A stretch of 64,000 nucleotides of DNA, from the NCBI GenBank assembly GCA_001724265.1, contig MEDY01000208.1:1-64000 (forward strand). The letters are read 5' to 3'. Positions 1-11,186 of the stretch are shown piece by piece; position 1 is the first letter of the stretch, and every line of letters begins with the position of its first letter. The notes under the pieces are model-generated. The model saw only the letters and a program-made list of their open reading frames with translations, ran no database searches and was not told where the DNA came from. Source of the stretch: Rhizaria sp. SCN 62-66. Lineage: Eukaryota; Rhizaria, unplaced. Made by a program: the position numbers and the translations under genes.

Positions 1-1761
1 TCGTGTTTGTGCGCAAATGGTTAGCAATCTCACATTGTAGTTGCGCACTCTTCGACACCACCTGCCCCGTCCCTTCCGTTGGGGTTCTCAAAATATCACT
101 GCCAGCTTGGCAGACTAAAAGGATTACTACCTCTAGACCTTGAAAGAGAGTCTATTTGAGGACTGATCAGACAAAAGATATCCTCATAAGCCTACATTAC
201 AAGTAAAAAGGAAAAAATGGACTTGAAATATACCTCCGGACTATTATTAGATCTGATTTCCGTGGCCTAAGTTGTTGACGCCTCAAGCTCAACGACTTTG
301 TTGTTGCACAGCTTTAGTAACGGTCGTGATAGCACAGTAATGCAGCAAGCACCAAGATGTCAATGAAGCGTACTTTTCAGGCGCAATGCTTTCCTGTGTA
401 GAAATAAAAAGTGGCTACCTTTGTGGGATACACAAGCAATTTAGGTTGCACAACAACACAACATTGACATCATCTCGCTCGACGGAGTCGACGTCGAAGC
501 AAACAACTATAAACGAAGTCGACCTTGTATAAATCAAAATGTTACACAATTTGTGTATAAAGAATATAGTATATTTTTCATTTCTGCAATTGAATATCGC
601 CGTTGAATTTGAGGTCTATGACTGGAAAATTATTTTTTGATATGCTCATCTTTTATTTTCTTGCATTTAAAATTTGTTGATCGTCAAAACTTGCAACAAG
701 TTTTAAATGTACTTGATACATTGACTAAAATAATTTAAAATGTTGAAACAGTCATAAACAAGGACACATCATGCCTTGTCGAATTTCAACATAAAATGGC
801 GTGAGTCACAGACTTCGTATAAAGGGATTTCACGATGGGTGACTTCGAAGTTTGCGTTTCTTTAGCAAAGCATTTTCAGAAATAAAGGTTGCGTTCAATT
901 AAATGTTCTGATGCTATAGCTATGCTGAGCCTCAGCATATGTTACAACATATGTGATCATATTACGCATCTTGTCTGACATTTTACCACAGTTGCTTTGC
1001 TTGATGTTACAACACAGTTTACGAAGATATTAATGTCATAGGAGCTCTAGTTTCTACATTAACAGGGCAGAACGCGTGATGTAGTCGCTATCACGCAAGA
1101 TAGGCTATTATTTTGATTAATCTGTGTCATCATAAACGGTTTTTCAAGTCACATCGTGGTGTTATTCTCTGTCGTCGCTCTCACATAACTGAAAAACAAA
1201 GTGTTGCATGTGAGTCATTGAGCTACTGGGAACGCGTTTCGGCAGATTGGCATCTCAAACTCAACGTGCAGTGACTGGCTTATTCATATTCACCTAGATA
1301 CACTTGCGCTGGAGCCCTTACGATACGACTTGAATGCCCAACGGTTGAATGTAATCGCACAGAATACAAGATAACAGTACACTCAACAAAAATATGCACA
1401 GCATAGAATTTATCTTGTACATTAGTATCAGATTTGTAAATATGAACTGACAGTGATAATGTTTAGGACATGGAACAGCGGGAAATAAGGCATTTTGAGA
1501 TGAACACTTGGTAAAAAATCGTTTGTGGTGGAGCTTTCCTCGAGCTTTCTCCATATCTTTGACGCTCAGTTGTTCACTTCTACTCAATCGTCATGGATGG
1601 TTGTTGTATCGAATATTTGTAATACATCTTGTTTGAAGCCAGATTATTTCATGAAATCTATCTTACAAGATCAGTACACGTTGTAAGTCTCCATTTTGTC
1701 CTGCAGCCAGCAGCCGTTCAGTGCTGGCGTTGAGCTGCTGTTCTTTATCGCCACACACCCC
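1..1761. other. AT-rich region without a recognisable gene
   Basis: All six frames are broken by frequent stops and composition is AT-rich, unlike the GC-rich coding blocks that follow. A pyrimidine-rich stretch ending in AG at 1706 resembles a 3' splice site, so an upstream exon or spliced leader of the next gene may lie here. I cannot identify its donor. I see no RNA gene or mobile element. Confidence 0.5.
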
Positions 1762-4700
1762 ATGGCAGAGGATGGAGCTTTGTGGGTGACGGAGCTTATT
1801 AAGCCATCGAGCCACACACCCATGTACGGACCTGCGACTCCCACACCACCACAGCTGACCGTGTCATGCGCCCTGCTGCCGTCCGAGAGTAGTGCACCTC
1901 AAGAGCAACTCGCGTTGACTGCCGCGCCCCCTGCGTCTCGCGCCTGGCTCTCGGACCTCACTCCGTGCCCGCTCCCGGCGCTCGTTGCGGGCCCGCCGCT
2001 GTCTTCGCTCTACGCGAACGCGGACCTGCCGCCCGGCGTCGACGGCTCGGCCCGCTCGACGGCCACGGAGCTGTGCATGCGATTTGCCTTTCCGAGCGCT
2101 GCCTCGCACCCTGCGCTTAACACCGTACAGCTCCCCAGCGGCGTCCGCGCGGCGCCCGCCGCCGCCCCCGTGCTTGCACCGGGACTCGAGCTGCTTACTG
2201 ACCCCACGCGCGTGCGATGCGCGGCCTATGAGGCGCTCTACGCATGGTCTTCCAAAGCTTCAGTTTCTCCGCAGCCTCCACAGCAACCGCAACAGCAACA
2301 GCAACAGCACGAGCAACAGCGGCAGCTTGCGCTCTCGGCGTAGCATCAGTGGGAGCCTATACTACTCCTACCCGACGCCAAATTTCAGCCGAGACTGAGG
2401 CCGCAGTCACCGTATCTGCCGTCTCACTAGTCTTCGTCACCACTGTCCGCCGTATCATCTCTGTCCTCTGTGCCGTCTCTGTTGTCCGCGTCGTCGTCAC
2501 GACCGTCTCTATCGCCCCTGTCGCTGTCCCACTCATCATCGTCCCAGTCGCTGTCCAGACTGGCTATCCGCGCTTCACCCACGCTCGCGGCCGCACTCAC
2601 CGCCGCGCTCAAGCCAACACCTACACCAGCTCCTGCACCCGCGCCAACACACGCGCAAACGCAAGCGCCAGCGCACACTTCGGCACTTTCAGCGCCTTTC
2701 GCGCCTGCGCCCGTCGTGGCGCCCGTTGTTGCAGCATCCGCTGGCGCGGTCGCAGCGCCCGCTGTTGCAGTGCCAGCGGCCGCAGTACCCGCCGTCGCAG
2801 CGACCGCAGTTGTAGTGCCCCTGCCGCCGCGGTTGCCGTTGGTGCCGGCCGTGCCCGCGCGCGCGCCTGCCGCGGCCGCGCTGTCGCAATTCTTCGTCCA
2901 CCACGCGTTTAACACAAGGCTTTCGTGGGCGATGGTGACGCCGCCGGCGCACACGTCCCCGATGGTCCGCGCGATGAAGCGTTTCCTGCGGGCTCACGCT
3001 CGGCACCCTGACACCGCGCTGCTGCCGTTTGTCTTGGCGGAGCCCGACGACGCCAACACTGCCGCCATCTGCGCTCATAACGCCACTATGCGCACTGAGA
3101 ATACCACTGTGCGCACTGCGAATACCAATGATAGCGCTGGAGCTGGTATTCCCAGCGCTGCGAGCGTTCATGCCCCGACAGCACCGTCGCGGCCGCAGCC
3201 GACCGGCGCCGCCGCACTGGCGGGTCTTCTGCCCGCGTTGGCGCCCGGCGGGTCGACCGTCGTTGCACTTGACGCGCTGCTTAACGTGCACGCGCCTGCG
3301 GGGCTCACACCGTCTGCGGCGGAGGCGGCGGGTGCGCGGGCAGCGGCGGGCGCACGTAGAGCGGCGGCGCGTCACGCTGCCGCTGCTCAGCCGCAGGAGG
3401 CGAGTGTGCCGCGCCACCAGCAGGCGCAAGATGTTAATCCCGCGGCGATTGCGCAGGGCTGGGAGGCTGAGAAGAACGAGCGCGTGGCGGCGATGTTCGC
3501 GGCAATCATTGCGGATGCGGCCTCGGTCGCTGTGGAGTTGCTCGACGCAAACGCCGAGTCAGACGAAGAGGAGGTCGCACACACTGGCACTGACGTAAGC
3601 GGCGGTGAAAGCGCGCATCCCAGTGAGATGAGCGGTCATGAGTCATACGATGACTGCGCTGTTGTTGCCGACAGTGACGAGGATTGTGTTGAGGCCGTGT
3701 TTACTCCATCTGAGGTTGAATCCGGGTCACATTCACCAGCTGAGGATGCAAACGCGAGTCACAGTGCAAACGATGCGGGTGAAGATGGCTTTGCCACTCG
3801 CCAAGATGACAGTAGCCACTATAATGACTATGGCAGCGACAATGACGGTCATGTCGCTGGCGGGCTTGACCCTACTTGCGCGACTGCAGCTGAAGATGAT
3901 CCCGCCCGTGAGCACGAACACGACACAGGCGGCCTTGAGAGCGAGCATGCGAGTCGAAGCACCCGTGAGAGTGAAGGTGACCGCGCTAGTTTTGCTGACA
4001 ATATGGATGCGAGTGGCAATGCAAGTGCGGATGACAGTGGCAGTAGCAGTACGACTGATGCGGAGGTTGATGATGTTAGTTCGGATCGTGACAGTCCTAG
4101 TGCGAGTGCCAGCGCCAGCACGAGTCACAGCGACCATGACACTGACCGGTCTCGCGCGAGTGCCCGCGATGGTGAGAGTGCCAGCGCGAGTGAAAGTGAC
4201 GGCGACACCGACAACGGCAGCGACAGCAACTATGCCCGATACCTCTCATTTACGGCCAGGGCGACGCAGCGGGTCAAGGCCCGTATTGCCCGCGCGCTCC
4301 CGGCCGCCCGTGCCGCCGCCGCGCTGGCCCGTGCCTCGGCGGCCGCGGACAGCAGCACGGCCTCGCTCACTACTCTGGCCGCCGGCTCTGGCTTCACTGG
4401 CTCCGGCTCTGACCCCAACCCCGACGCAGATCTTGTTTCCGCCGAAGCTGCGGACGCTGCAGACGCCATGACCAGCCTGCGGTTTGCTACGCTGTGCTTC
4501 GGGACGGCGATGGCACAGCCGCTGTTTCTGGCGCTGCCGCGTGCCGCGCTGAGGCGCTTCCTGCGCTCCAGCGAGCTCAACTGCGGGAGCGAGTTTGCGC
4601 TGCTCCAGGCCGTGGTGCGCTGGGGCCGCTTCCGCCTGCGCGCGTATGGTCTTGACGACACGGACCCCGCGCTGGTGCGGCTCGAGCTGCATGATCTACT

Positions 4701-7560
4701 GCCGTTGATCCGCTTCGGCGCGATGACTGCGGACCAGATCGCGATTGTCACGCAGGGCGGCGCGCTGGCGGAGGACTTTGACGCCGCGCTCTTCCGCCGC
4801 TGCCGCGCCACCGATGTCATCCGGATGCCCGCCGAGTACATCGCGTGCGCGGACCACGTCACGTTTAATTATACGACACAGCCGCCGTCGTCGTTGCCGC
4901 CGCCGAGCTCCGAGTCAACCACTGGTGGTGGTGGTGGTGGTGGTGCTGCTGCTGCGACGGTGAAACCGCCAGCGTCAGGCCCGACGGAGAGTATGAAATA
5001 GCTGGCGCGTGACGACAAATTCCTCTCGGAGCTCCGGCCCCCGACAGCGGGGCTGGCGTGGTCGGCGGACGCGCCCACGGCGGCGGAGGTATACCTGCCT
5101 CGCTTCGCTGCCCCGCGCCGTCTTCGCCGCGATGCTGTGACAGACATTGATACAACAGCGGACCTAGACGCGCATTAGGAGACGACACCGCGCTGTCTGT
5201 TTACTGCCAGCGAGGTTCGGTCACTGCGCAGTCTCAGCGAGGCCGCCAACCGGGGCTGGGCCCCGCTGTTGCGCGCCACCGCGGCCGCCGCGTCGCAGGA
5301 CCACAACTTCGCGGTGCAACACCGCTCCGCAGCGGCCGCCGCACGTGATCGCAGCGCCGCGGCGCCGCGGCGCCGCCTTGTCGACTCGAGCGACGACGAC
5401 GACGACAGTGACAACGACGGCAACCGCGATGATGACGAACGCAGGCGCCGTGAGCGTGAAATCGCCACAGCGCCTTTGATGCCGCTGTTTATTCGCGCCG
5501 CGCCGCTGCTCCCGGGCGCTCTGGAGACGCTGTACCCTGCGGTGGAGGCCCAGCCGTTCTCCGGCTTTCGCTCTTGCTCTGGTGACGACGAGGAGACAGC
5601 GGGGGCGAAGGCGAGGGCCGCGGCTGCAGATAGCTTCACGCCGTGGGTGCTGCGCTGCGCGGGCGACTAGGCCACGACGGCGATCAGTCCCCCAGTCATT
5701 GTGTCGCACTCACAGACGCCCAGGGCGGCCGCGTCGCGGTTCGAAAGCCGTGCGCCAAAGTCGTACTCCGCGATTGTAGCCAATCTGCGCATGAGGCAGT
5801 GTCACATGGGCGGAACCGCTGCGATGCTGCGGCATCTGACCGCTGACGCTGAGAGCAAGATTCATCCCACGTCTCATCAGCTACCCAATTTGGCCACAAC
5901 ACCTGTGTTTACAGCAACGGCTCCGCCGATATGCGCAGAGGAGTTGAACACCGACGGAGAGCTCTCCGACTGCAGCCGAAGCGCTCATGGCGCGAGCGAG
6001 TCCGCGCATCAGTTGCCGCGCGTGCCACGTGTACCTGTGCTGTGCACGATGTACACACTGTCGGTACCTGTGACTACGCTCGCAAATCGCCCTGCTGACT
6101 GCCACAGCGCCTCGGCGACGCTGACTGTGCGCCACTGCTACGGCGCGTGCACAGGCATCAACACGAATTACTCAGATAACGGCGGTTTCGACTGCGGCTG
6201 CTCTGGCCCCGCGCCGCCGCTGCCACATGGCTGCGCGCGCGCTACGCTGGCGCTGCCCGGTGCGGCGTTTCTGCGGGCCCGCAACGCGCGCGCGGTGATG
6301 TGTGCGTGCGTGCGTGGCGTGCACTGGCCGCCCGAGGCGTTGCGCCGCGGCTCCTTTGAGCTGCTGCCGCTGATCGCGCTCCTGTGCGTTAGCTGCGGCC
6401 TCCTCCCGCGCATGGCCACGGTGTGGGGGCCGATGTTCCTTGGCGCCAGTCTCGACCGGCTCGCGCCGCCGGTGCTGCTCGCCGCACTCTCACGGCTGCT
6501 GCCCGTGGACCCCGGGGCGAGCGAGCCGCTGCCGAAGACGGGCCGCGTGCGGCCTGAGCAGCTGCACGGCGTGGCCAACGAGCTTGCGCGGCCGCTGGTC
6601 GGCCCGCTCGCGCCGTGGATGATACGCGCGCGCTGGGGCCTTGGCTGCATGGCGCGCGGTCTGCTCGGTCTGTCGTACACGCTCGTGACGACGCCCGCGC
6701 TGGGCACGCTCGCGGGCGTTCTTGCGCCGGGGCTGCACGGGACGTTCCTCATTCTCTACGGCGGCGTCGTGCACGAGGCGCTGCTTCGCTATGTCTCGCG
6801 CCAGCGCTACCGCAAGTCGACCTGGCGCGAGGCGCTGAGCGGGCTGCCCTGGCTGACACTCTCGGCCACGACAGCCTCGATCGCGCTTGTGCACATGAAG
6901 CTTGCGGGTGTGCTGGCGATATCAAGCACGGTCGCGCTGGCGCCCGCGATCGCCGTTGCCTCCGGGCTGCATCTGCTGCGCGGCACGGACTGGGTGCGGC
7001 GCTCTCCGTGGCGCGAGGCCGTGGTGCGTAACGAGATCGCGGACCGCTACGGGACGCTAATGTGCTTCACGCGCCTGCTCGCCGCGCTGGCGTTGCGCCA
7101 CATGCTCGCTGTGCGCTTCGACGGCGAGTCCGTGACGCCCGACATCATCCCGCGCCCGGTCAAGGACCTGCTGTGGGCGGGCACGTGGCCGATGCGCGCG
7201 CTGTTCACCTGGTCCTTCTCGTGGGACGGACTGCGCGGGGTTGCCGATGCCGTGCGCGCCGCGCTGCTCGCGCCGTGGGGCAGCGGCGACGCGGTGCGCT
7301 GGTACTCGCCGCTTTGCCAGCTGCCACGGCCCTACTACCGCGGCCTTGCGCGGCGGCTCAACCCGCTGCTGTGGCTGCGCAACTGGCTCAGCCCGCCGCG
7401 CATCTTCGCCGCGGTCCCGCTGCTCGAAGTGTATTTCGGCACCTCGCTGGCGCTCTCCAAGACGGACTTTGGCGACAGCGGTGACAACTCAACCGTCGAC
7501 AGAGATCCTATCGATATTGCAGCGCATTTGAATGTTGCTGTTACTTGCGCGTTTCCCTAA
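1762..7560 (+). CDS. Giant BACK-domain protein with hydrophobic C-terminus; five in-frame TAG codons
   Basis: One reading frame runs from ATG 1762 to TAA 7558-7560 (1,933 codons). Its only interruptions are TAG at 2341, 2428, 4999, 5176 and 5668 (codons 194, 223, 1080, 1139, 1303); no TAA, TGA or frameshift is apparent. Residues about 905-1005 resemble a BACK domain, the helical segment after BTB in BTB/Kelch proteins, with the motif ELNCGSEFALLQAVVRWGRF. No clear BTB domain is visible before it. Residues about 594-823 are a Ser/Asp/Glu-rich low-complexity tract. From about residue 1530 onward there are several hydrophobic stretches (near 1533-1550, 1638-1675, 1693-1739) that may be membrane segments. 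If UAG is read as an amino acid the product has 1,932 residues. Otherwise this is a decaying gene, or only parts are translated. A possible splice acceptor at 1706 means the true start could be further upstream. Function is unknown; BACK proteins often act as cullin-3 adaptors. Confidence 0.6.
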
Positions 7561-8693
7561 ATGCACAAACTGAGTGGTGACTAGCTAAGCTTTGCTCTTC
7601 GGTTCTGTTGCATGTAATACAGTACTACGGACTAGTTTTAACTTAAGCTTATCGATTTATAATATAAAGTAAGGATACATATGATTCGAGTGATTTAGCA
7701 ATATGTACGCGTACATAACTGTTGTTGTGGGATGCAAAGGTATGAGGTTGTGTATTGAGCGCTGCAAAACTGGCGCACGATTGTAATTGTGAAAAGAATG
7801 GGTGGTTTTGATGATACGATACGATACGATTGACTGTGCTACTACTATTGGTGAAGAACAACGACATGCGGTGTCGCGTTGCAGTGCGCGGGACTCTCTG
7901 TACCAGTGAGCTAGATACAGAGAAAGGTCCACCGCGCACTGGACGCAAATCAGAGAGACTGCGTACTGCGCGTGGTGCGAAAATCGCACTCCAGACAGGC
8001 AGTGTCTTCACCAAATCATCTCACACACACCACACACTAAACACACACAGATCTCGATGGATTTAAAACAACGGTTGTTGTGTTGAATATGAACTGAGAG
8101 AAAAACAGACAAAGAAGAACCTAAAATAATAACATTACTTTACTAAGGAAAGAAGGCAACAAGAGAACAAACAACGCGAGATAGATTTATCTCACATCTT
8201 CGTCTACACTTGTTGTTGGTGTCTACATACTTGCGACTCACACACGGTTGCTCTGTGAATGACGAACAACACAACCAGAGCGACATCGACAATCACGCCG
8301 AAAACGCGGGTCATCGTCATGTTCATCAAGTACTATTGCTGCAGCAGCTGCTGCTGTTGCTGTTGCTGTTGTCGCAGTAAAGAGAACTACCAAGACACGG
8401 AGGTATCAGATTAGCAAGCTCACGGTACTCAGCCCAAGAAAATAAGGACTTTGTAATAGAAACACATCGCAACACACGAACGTCAATACGAAGGACAGAG
8501 ACTCGCAAAGAGCGTTGTCTAGGAAAGCGCCTATGTGAGCGGAGAGTTTAAAAAGAAACATAATTCTGTGATGGCTTGCTGCGTTACACGCGGCGGGGAG
8601 GCAGTTCAGTTCAGCGCACTGCATTGGGATGATTTACACTACACCACAGTGCGACGCCTGCGCTGGTGGCGGCGGAGCGTCTCGCTGGCGCGC
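7561..8693. other. AT-rich convergent 3' flank
   Basis: This lies between the 3' ends of two converging genes. It contains about 3.5 copies of GATAC (7813-7830), a CA-rich stretch (about 8021-8052) and a CTG/TTG run (about 8337-8376). No coding frame with GC-rich codon use is seen. Confidence 0.5.
8337..8376. repeat. Imperfect CTG/TTG trinucleotide run
   Basis: The stretch alternates CTG, CAG and TTG units in non-coding DNA. It is a simple microsatellite with no other feature. Confidence 0.6.
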
Positions 8694-11186
8694 TTAGTAG
8701 TGGCGCTCAAGAACGTACCAGCCGAAGGAGCGGATCATGACCTTGTAGTACGAGTCCGGGATGGCGGCGTCGAGCAGCTTCCAGGCGTCCTCGACCATGT
8801 CGCGCGCCACCGCCGCGGAGCCCTCGATGGCGTCGACGGACTGCAGCTTCTGGATAAGCTTGCCCACCACGGCCGGGTCCTGGGGCTTGGTCTTGAGCAC
8901 GGACCAGAACTCGGTGCGGTCGGCGGCCGACAGCTTGGTCATGCCGAACGCGACGGGGTAGGTGACCTTGCCCTCGCGGAGGTCCTCGCCCTTGGTCTTA
9001 ACGTCGCCCTCGAAGCCCTTGAGGTTGAGCACGTCGTCGATGATCTGGAACGCGATGCCGATCGACTCCATGTACCGGCCGATGACCTCGATCTGCGTGG
9101 GCGTCGCGCCGCCGATGAGCGCGCCCATGCGCGCGAGGTTGCCGGCGGGAACGGCCGACTTGAGGCGGTGCGTGCACGTGACGGCGCGGAGCAGCTCCTG
9201 CGGGTCCTGCTCGCCAGAGCAGATGGCGTCCATGCGGTAGTCCTGGCCGTAGATGTCAAAGGCCTGGCCGGAGTGGCCCGCGCGCAGGGTGAGGAAGTAG
9301 AGCTCGTAGAGGCGCAGACGCATCTCGGGGGTCAGGTCGGGCGTGCGCGACTGGAGGACGTCCATGGCGAGGAAGTAGGCCGAGGTGCCGACGTTGATGG
9401 CGATGGGCTCGCCGTGCTTCAGGTGGCACGTGGGGCCGCCGCGGCGCGTGACCGACTTATCCTGGATGTCGTCGACGATGAGGGAGCCGACGTGCATGAG
9501 CTCGGGCATCGCGAGCCAGTGCTGGAACTTGAGCGAGTTGCCGCCGACGCAGTCGATGCAGAGCAGGCAGGCGTAGGAGCGCCAGGCCTTGCCGCCGCGG
9601 TCGATGATCTCGCGCATCGGCAGGATCATCGTGTCGTTAAAGACCTTGAGGTCGGCGCCGTCCATGTAGTGGTCGTTCTGCTTGTCGGCGAGCAGGTCAC
9701 GCGCCTGCTCGTACGTGGGGTTTAGCGGCATCACGTTGCGGACCTCGTCGCGGACGACATTGGAGATGATCTTGAAGAACTCATCAAGCGAGCCCGTGTC
9801 GCCGAATCCGTGGCGCTCGAGGAAGGCGTTACCCGTGACAGGGACGCCGTCGATGGAGCCCGTGACGCGCATGCGGCCCTCCCAGAAGGACGGCTTGGCG
9901 ATCAGAGTCATGATCTCCTGCTGCGGCATGATGGCCTCGAGCTGGAGGTCGATCTTGCCCGACGGCACGGTGAGCTTCCACGACAGCGGGTATTTGGCCG
10001 AGGAGCGGACCGAGGTCCAGAAGTTGGTGCCCTCGAGCTCGAGGTCGGGGTACTCGACGCGGGACGAGTCGGCGCCGATGACGATGGCGAAGTTGTCGTA
10101 GATCTCGCCAGTGCGCCAGTCGACGAGGTTCGTCGCAGTGATGTCGCGACCGTCCTCGAGCTGCATCGAGAACCAGTTCCACGCGTATGAGGCGTCCTTC
10201 TCAGCCTTGGACTCCTCCTCGACCTCGAGCTTGGGGGCGGCAGCGGGGGCGTCGGAGTCCGTTGCGGCGGCGCCAGCAGCGCCGGTGGTCGCGGTGGCGG
10301 CGGCGGCGCCGTCGGCGTCGGAGGCCTTGAGCTCCTCGTTGTGCTGCTTGGTGTAGACGTTGTCGCGGATGCCGCCGCCGAACTCGTGGTCGTACCACGC
10401 GGCGCCCGTGATGGGGATCTTGCGATCACCGAGCGTGATGGAACCCACCATCTGGTTGCGCGGGATGAAGTAGTAGAACATCGTCTCCTGCTTGACGCCG
10501 ACCTGGACGACGCCGCCGTGGCCCTGGCGGGTGGGCTTCTTCTGCGGAGTCAGCACGACCTCGAACGAGACCTTGGTGGTGGGGAAGTTGACACCCATCG
10601 AGTACGTGGTGTTGTCGGCGTTCTTGCGGAAGTAGTTGCCGTTGCCGTAGTCAAGGTTGAGCTCGGTGGTGGAGACAACGCAGGCCTTCTCCATGGGCAC
10701 GTCTGGAAGGGGGACATGGCCCTTGTTGGCGATCTCGAGCATGGCGCGCGCGAGACGCGAGTCGAGGTCGTACATGCCGTTCTCGAGCTGATACTTGAGC
10801 ACCTTGGGCGTCTCGGCGTCAACGTACGTGACGGGGTAGTAGGCCTTCTTGGCGACATCGAGGACGCCGCCGGAGAGAGCGTGAAGGTGCTGCGGGTTGC
10901 CGTCCTTGTCCTTGCCCTTGAAGACGCGGAAGAAGGACGCAAAGACGGAGAACTCGTTGCCTTCGGCGTCCTTGGCGTGCGAGTTGACGTACCACCACTC
11001 GGTGTTAGCGGAAGCGTGGGGCAGGTCCGCAGTCATGAGGTCGATGTCGCCCTCGGCGGCAGGCCAGTCGGACGGGCGGACGTAAGTCTTGTTCAAGGCC
11101 TCGGCGGTGGCGTGGGCCATGCGCTGACGCTTCTTGTCGTTGCCAATCAGCTCATCGGCAGGGCGCACCTGCTGGGTAGACGACAT
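8694..11186 (-). CDS. CrtC/AttH-type lipocalin fused to polyprenyl (FPP/GGPP-type) diphosphate synthase
   Basis: An 830-residue intronless protein. Residues about 40-290 resemble the N-terminal lipocalin of hydroxyneurosporene synthase (CrtC) and AttH proteins: EWWY at 63-66 and WYDHEFG at 264-270. An Ala-rich linker (about 285-330) precedes a second lipocalin half ending near ERHGFGD at 457-463. Residues about 480-830 are an all-alpha trans-prenyltransferase. The first Asp-rich motif is DDIQD (572-576), followed by the RRGGPT segment (581-586). The second is DDVLN (717-721), with Asn in the last position where Asp is common. The synthase half should condense IPP with allylic diphosphates; product length cannot be read from the sequence. 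The CrtC family hydrates isolated double bonds of terpenoid chains, so the fusion may elongate and then modify a prenyl product. The stop is TAA. There is no obvious targeting peptide. The fold assignments are firm; the joint role is inference. Confidence 0.85.
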   Translation of the reverse strand: MSSTQQVRPADELIGNDKKRQRMAHATAEALNKTYVRPSDWPAAEGDIDLMTADLPHASANTEWWYVNSHAKDAEGNEFSVFASFFRVFKGKDKDGNPQHLHALSGGVLDVAKKAYYPVTYVDAETPKVLKYQLENGMYDLDSRLARAMLEIANKGHVPLPDVPMEKACVVSTTELNLDYGNGNYFRKNADNTTYSMGVNFPTTKVSFEVVLTPQKKPTRQGHGGVVQVGVKQETMFYYFIPRNQMVGSITLGDRKIPITGAAWYDHEFGGGIRDNVYTKQHNEELKASDADGAAAATATTGAAGAAATDSDAPAAAPKLEVEEESKAEKDASYAWNWFSMQLEDGRDITATNLVDWRTGEIYDNFAIVIGADSSRVEYPDLELEGTNFWTSVRSSAKYPLSWKLTVPSGKIDLQLEAIMPQQEIMTLIAKPSFWEGRMRVTGSIDGVPVTGNAFLERHGFGDTGSLDEFFKIISNVVRDEVRNVMPLNPTYEQARDLLADKQNDHYMDGADLKVFNDTMILPMREIIDRGGKAWRSYACLLCIDCVGGNSLKFQHWLAMPELMHVGSLIVDDIQDKSVTRRGGPTCHLKHGEPIAINVGTSAYFLAMDVLQSRTPDLTPEMRLRLYELYFLTLRAGHSGQAFDIYGQDYRMDAICSGEQDPQELLRAVTCTHRLKSAVPAGNLARMGALIGGATPTQIEVIGRYMESIGIAFQIIDDVLNLKGFEGDVKTKGEDLREGKVTYPVAFGMTKLSAADRTEFWSVLKTKPQDPAVVGKLIQKLQSVDAIEGSAAVARDMVEDAWKLLDAAIPDSYYKVMIRSFGWYVLERHY

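Noticed and set aside
1318-1587. 89-codon minus-strand frame
   Set aside because: AT-rich codon use and no domain; probably random open frame.
2340-2430. GT-AG interval covering the first two TAG codons
   Set aside because: Its length (91 nt) shifts the frame, and the downstream frame that continues into the BACK domain would be lost.
4960-5001. A 42-nt GT-AG segment (multiple of three) that would remove the TAG at 4999
   Set aside because: Far shorter than the 126-256-nt introns here, GC-rich, no proper donor, and it would not explain the other TAG codons.
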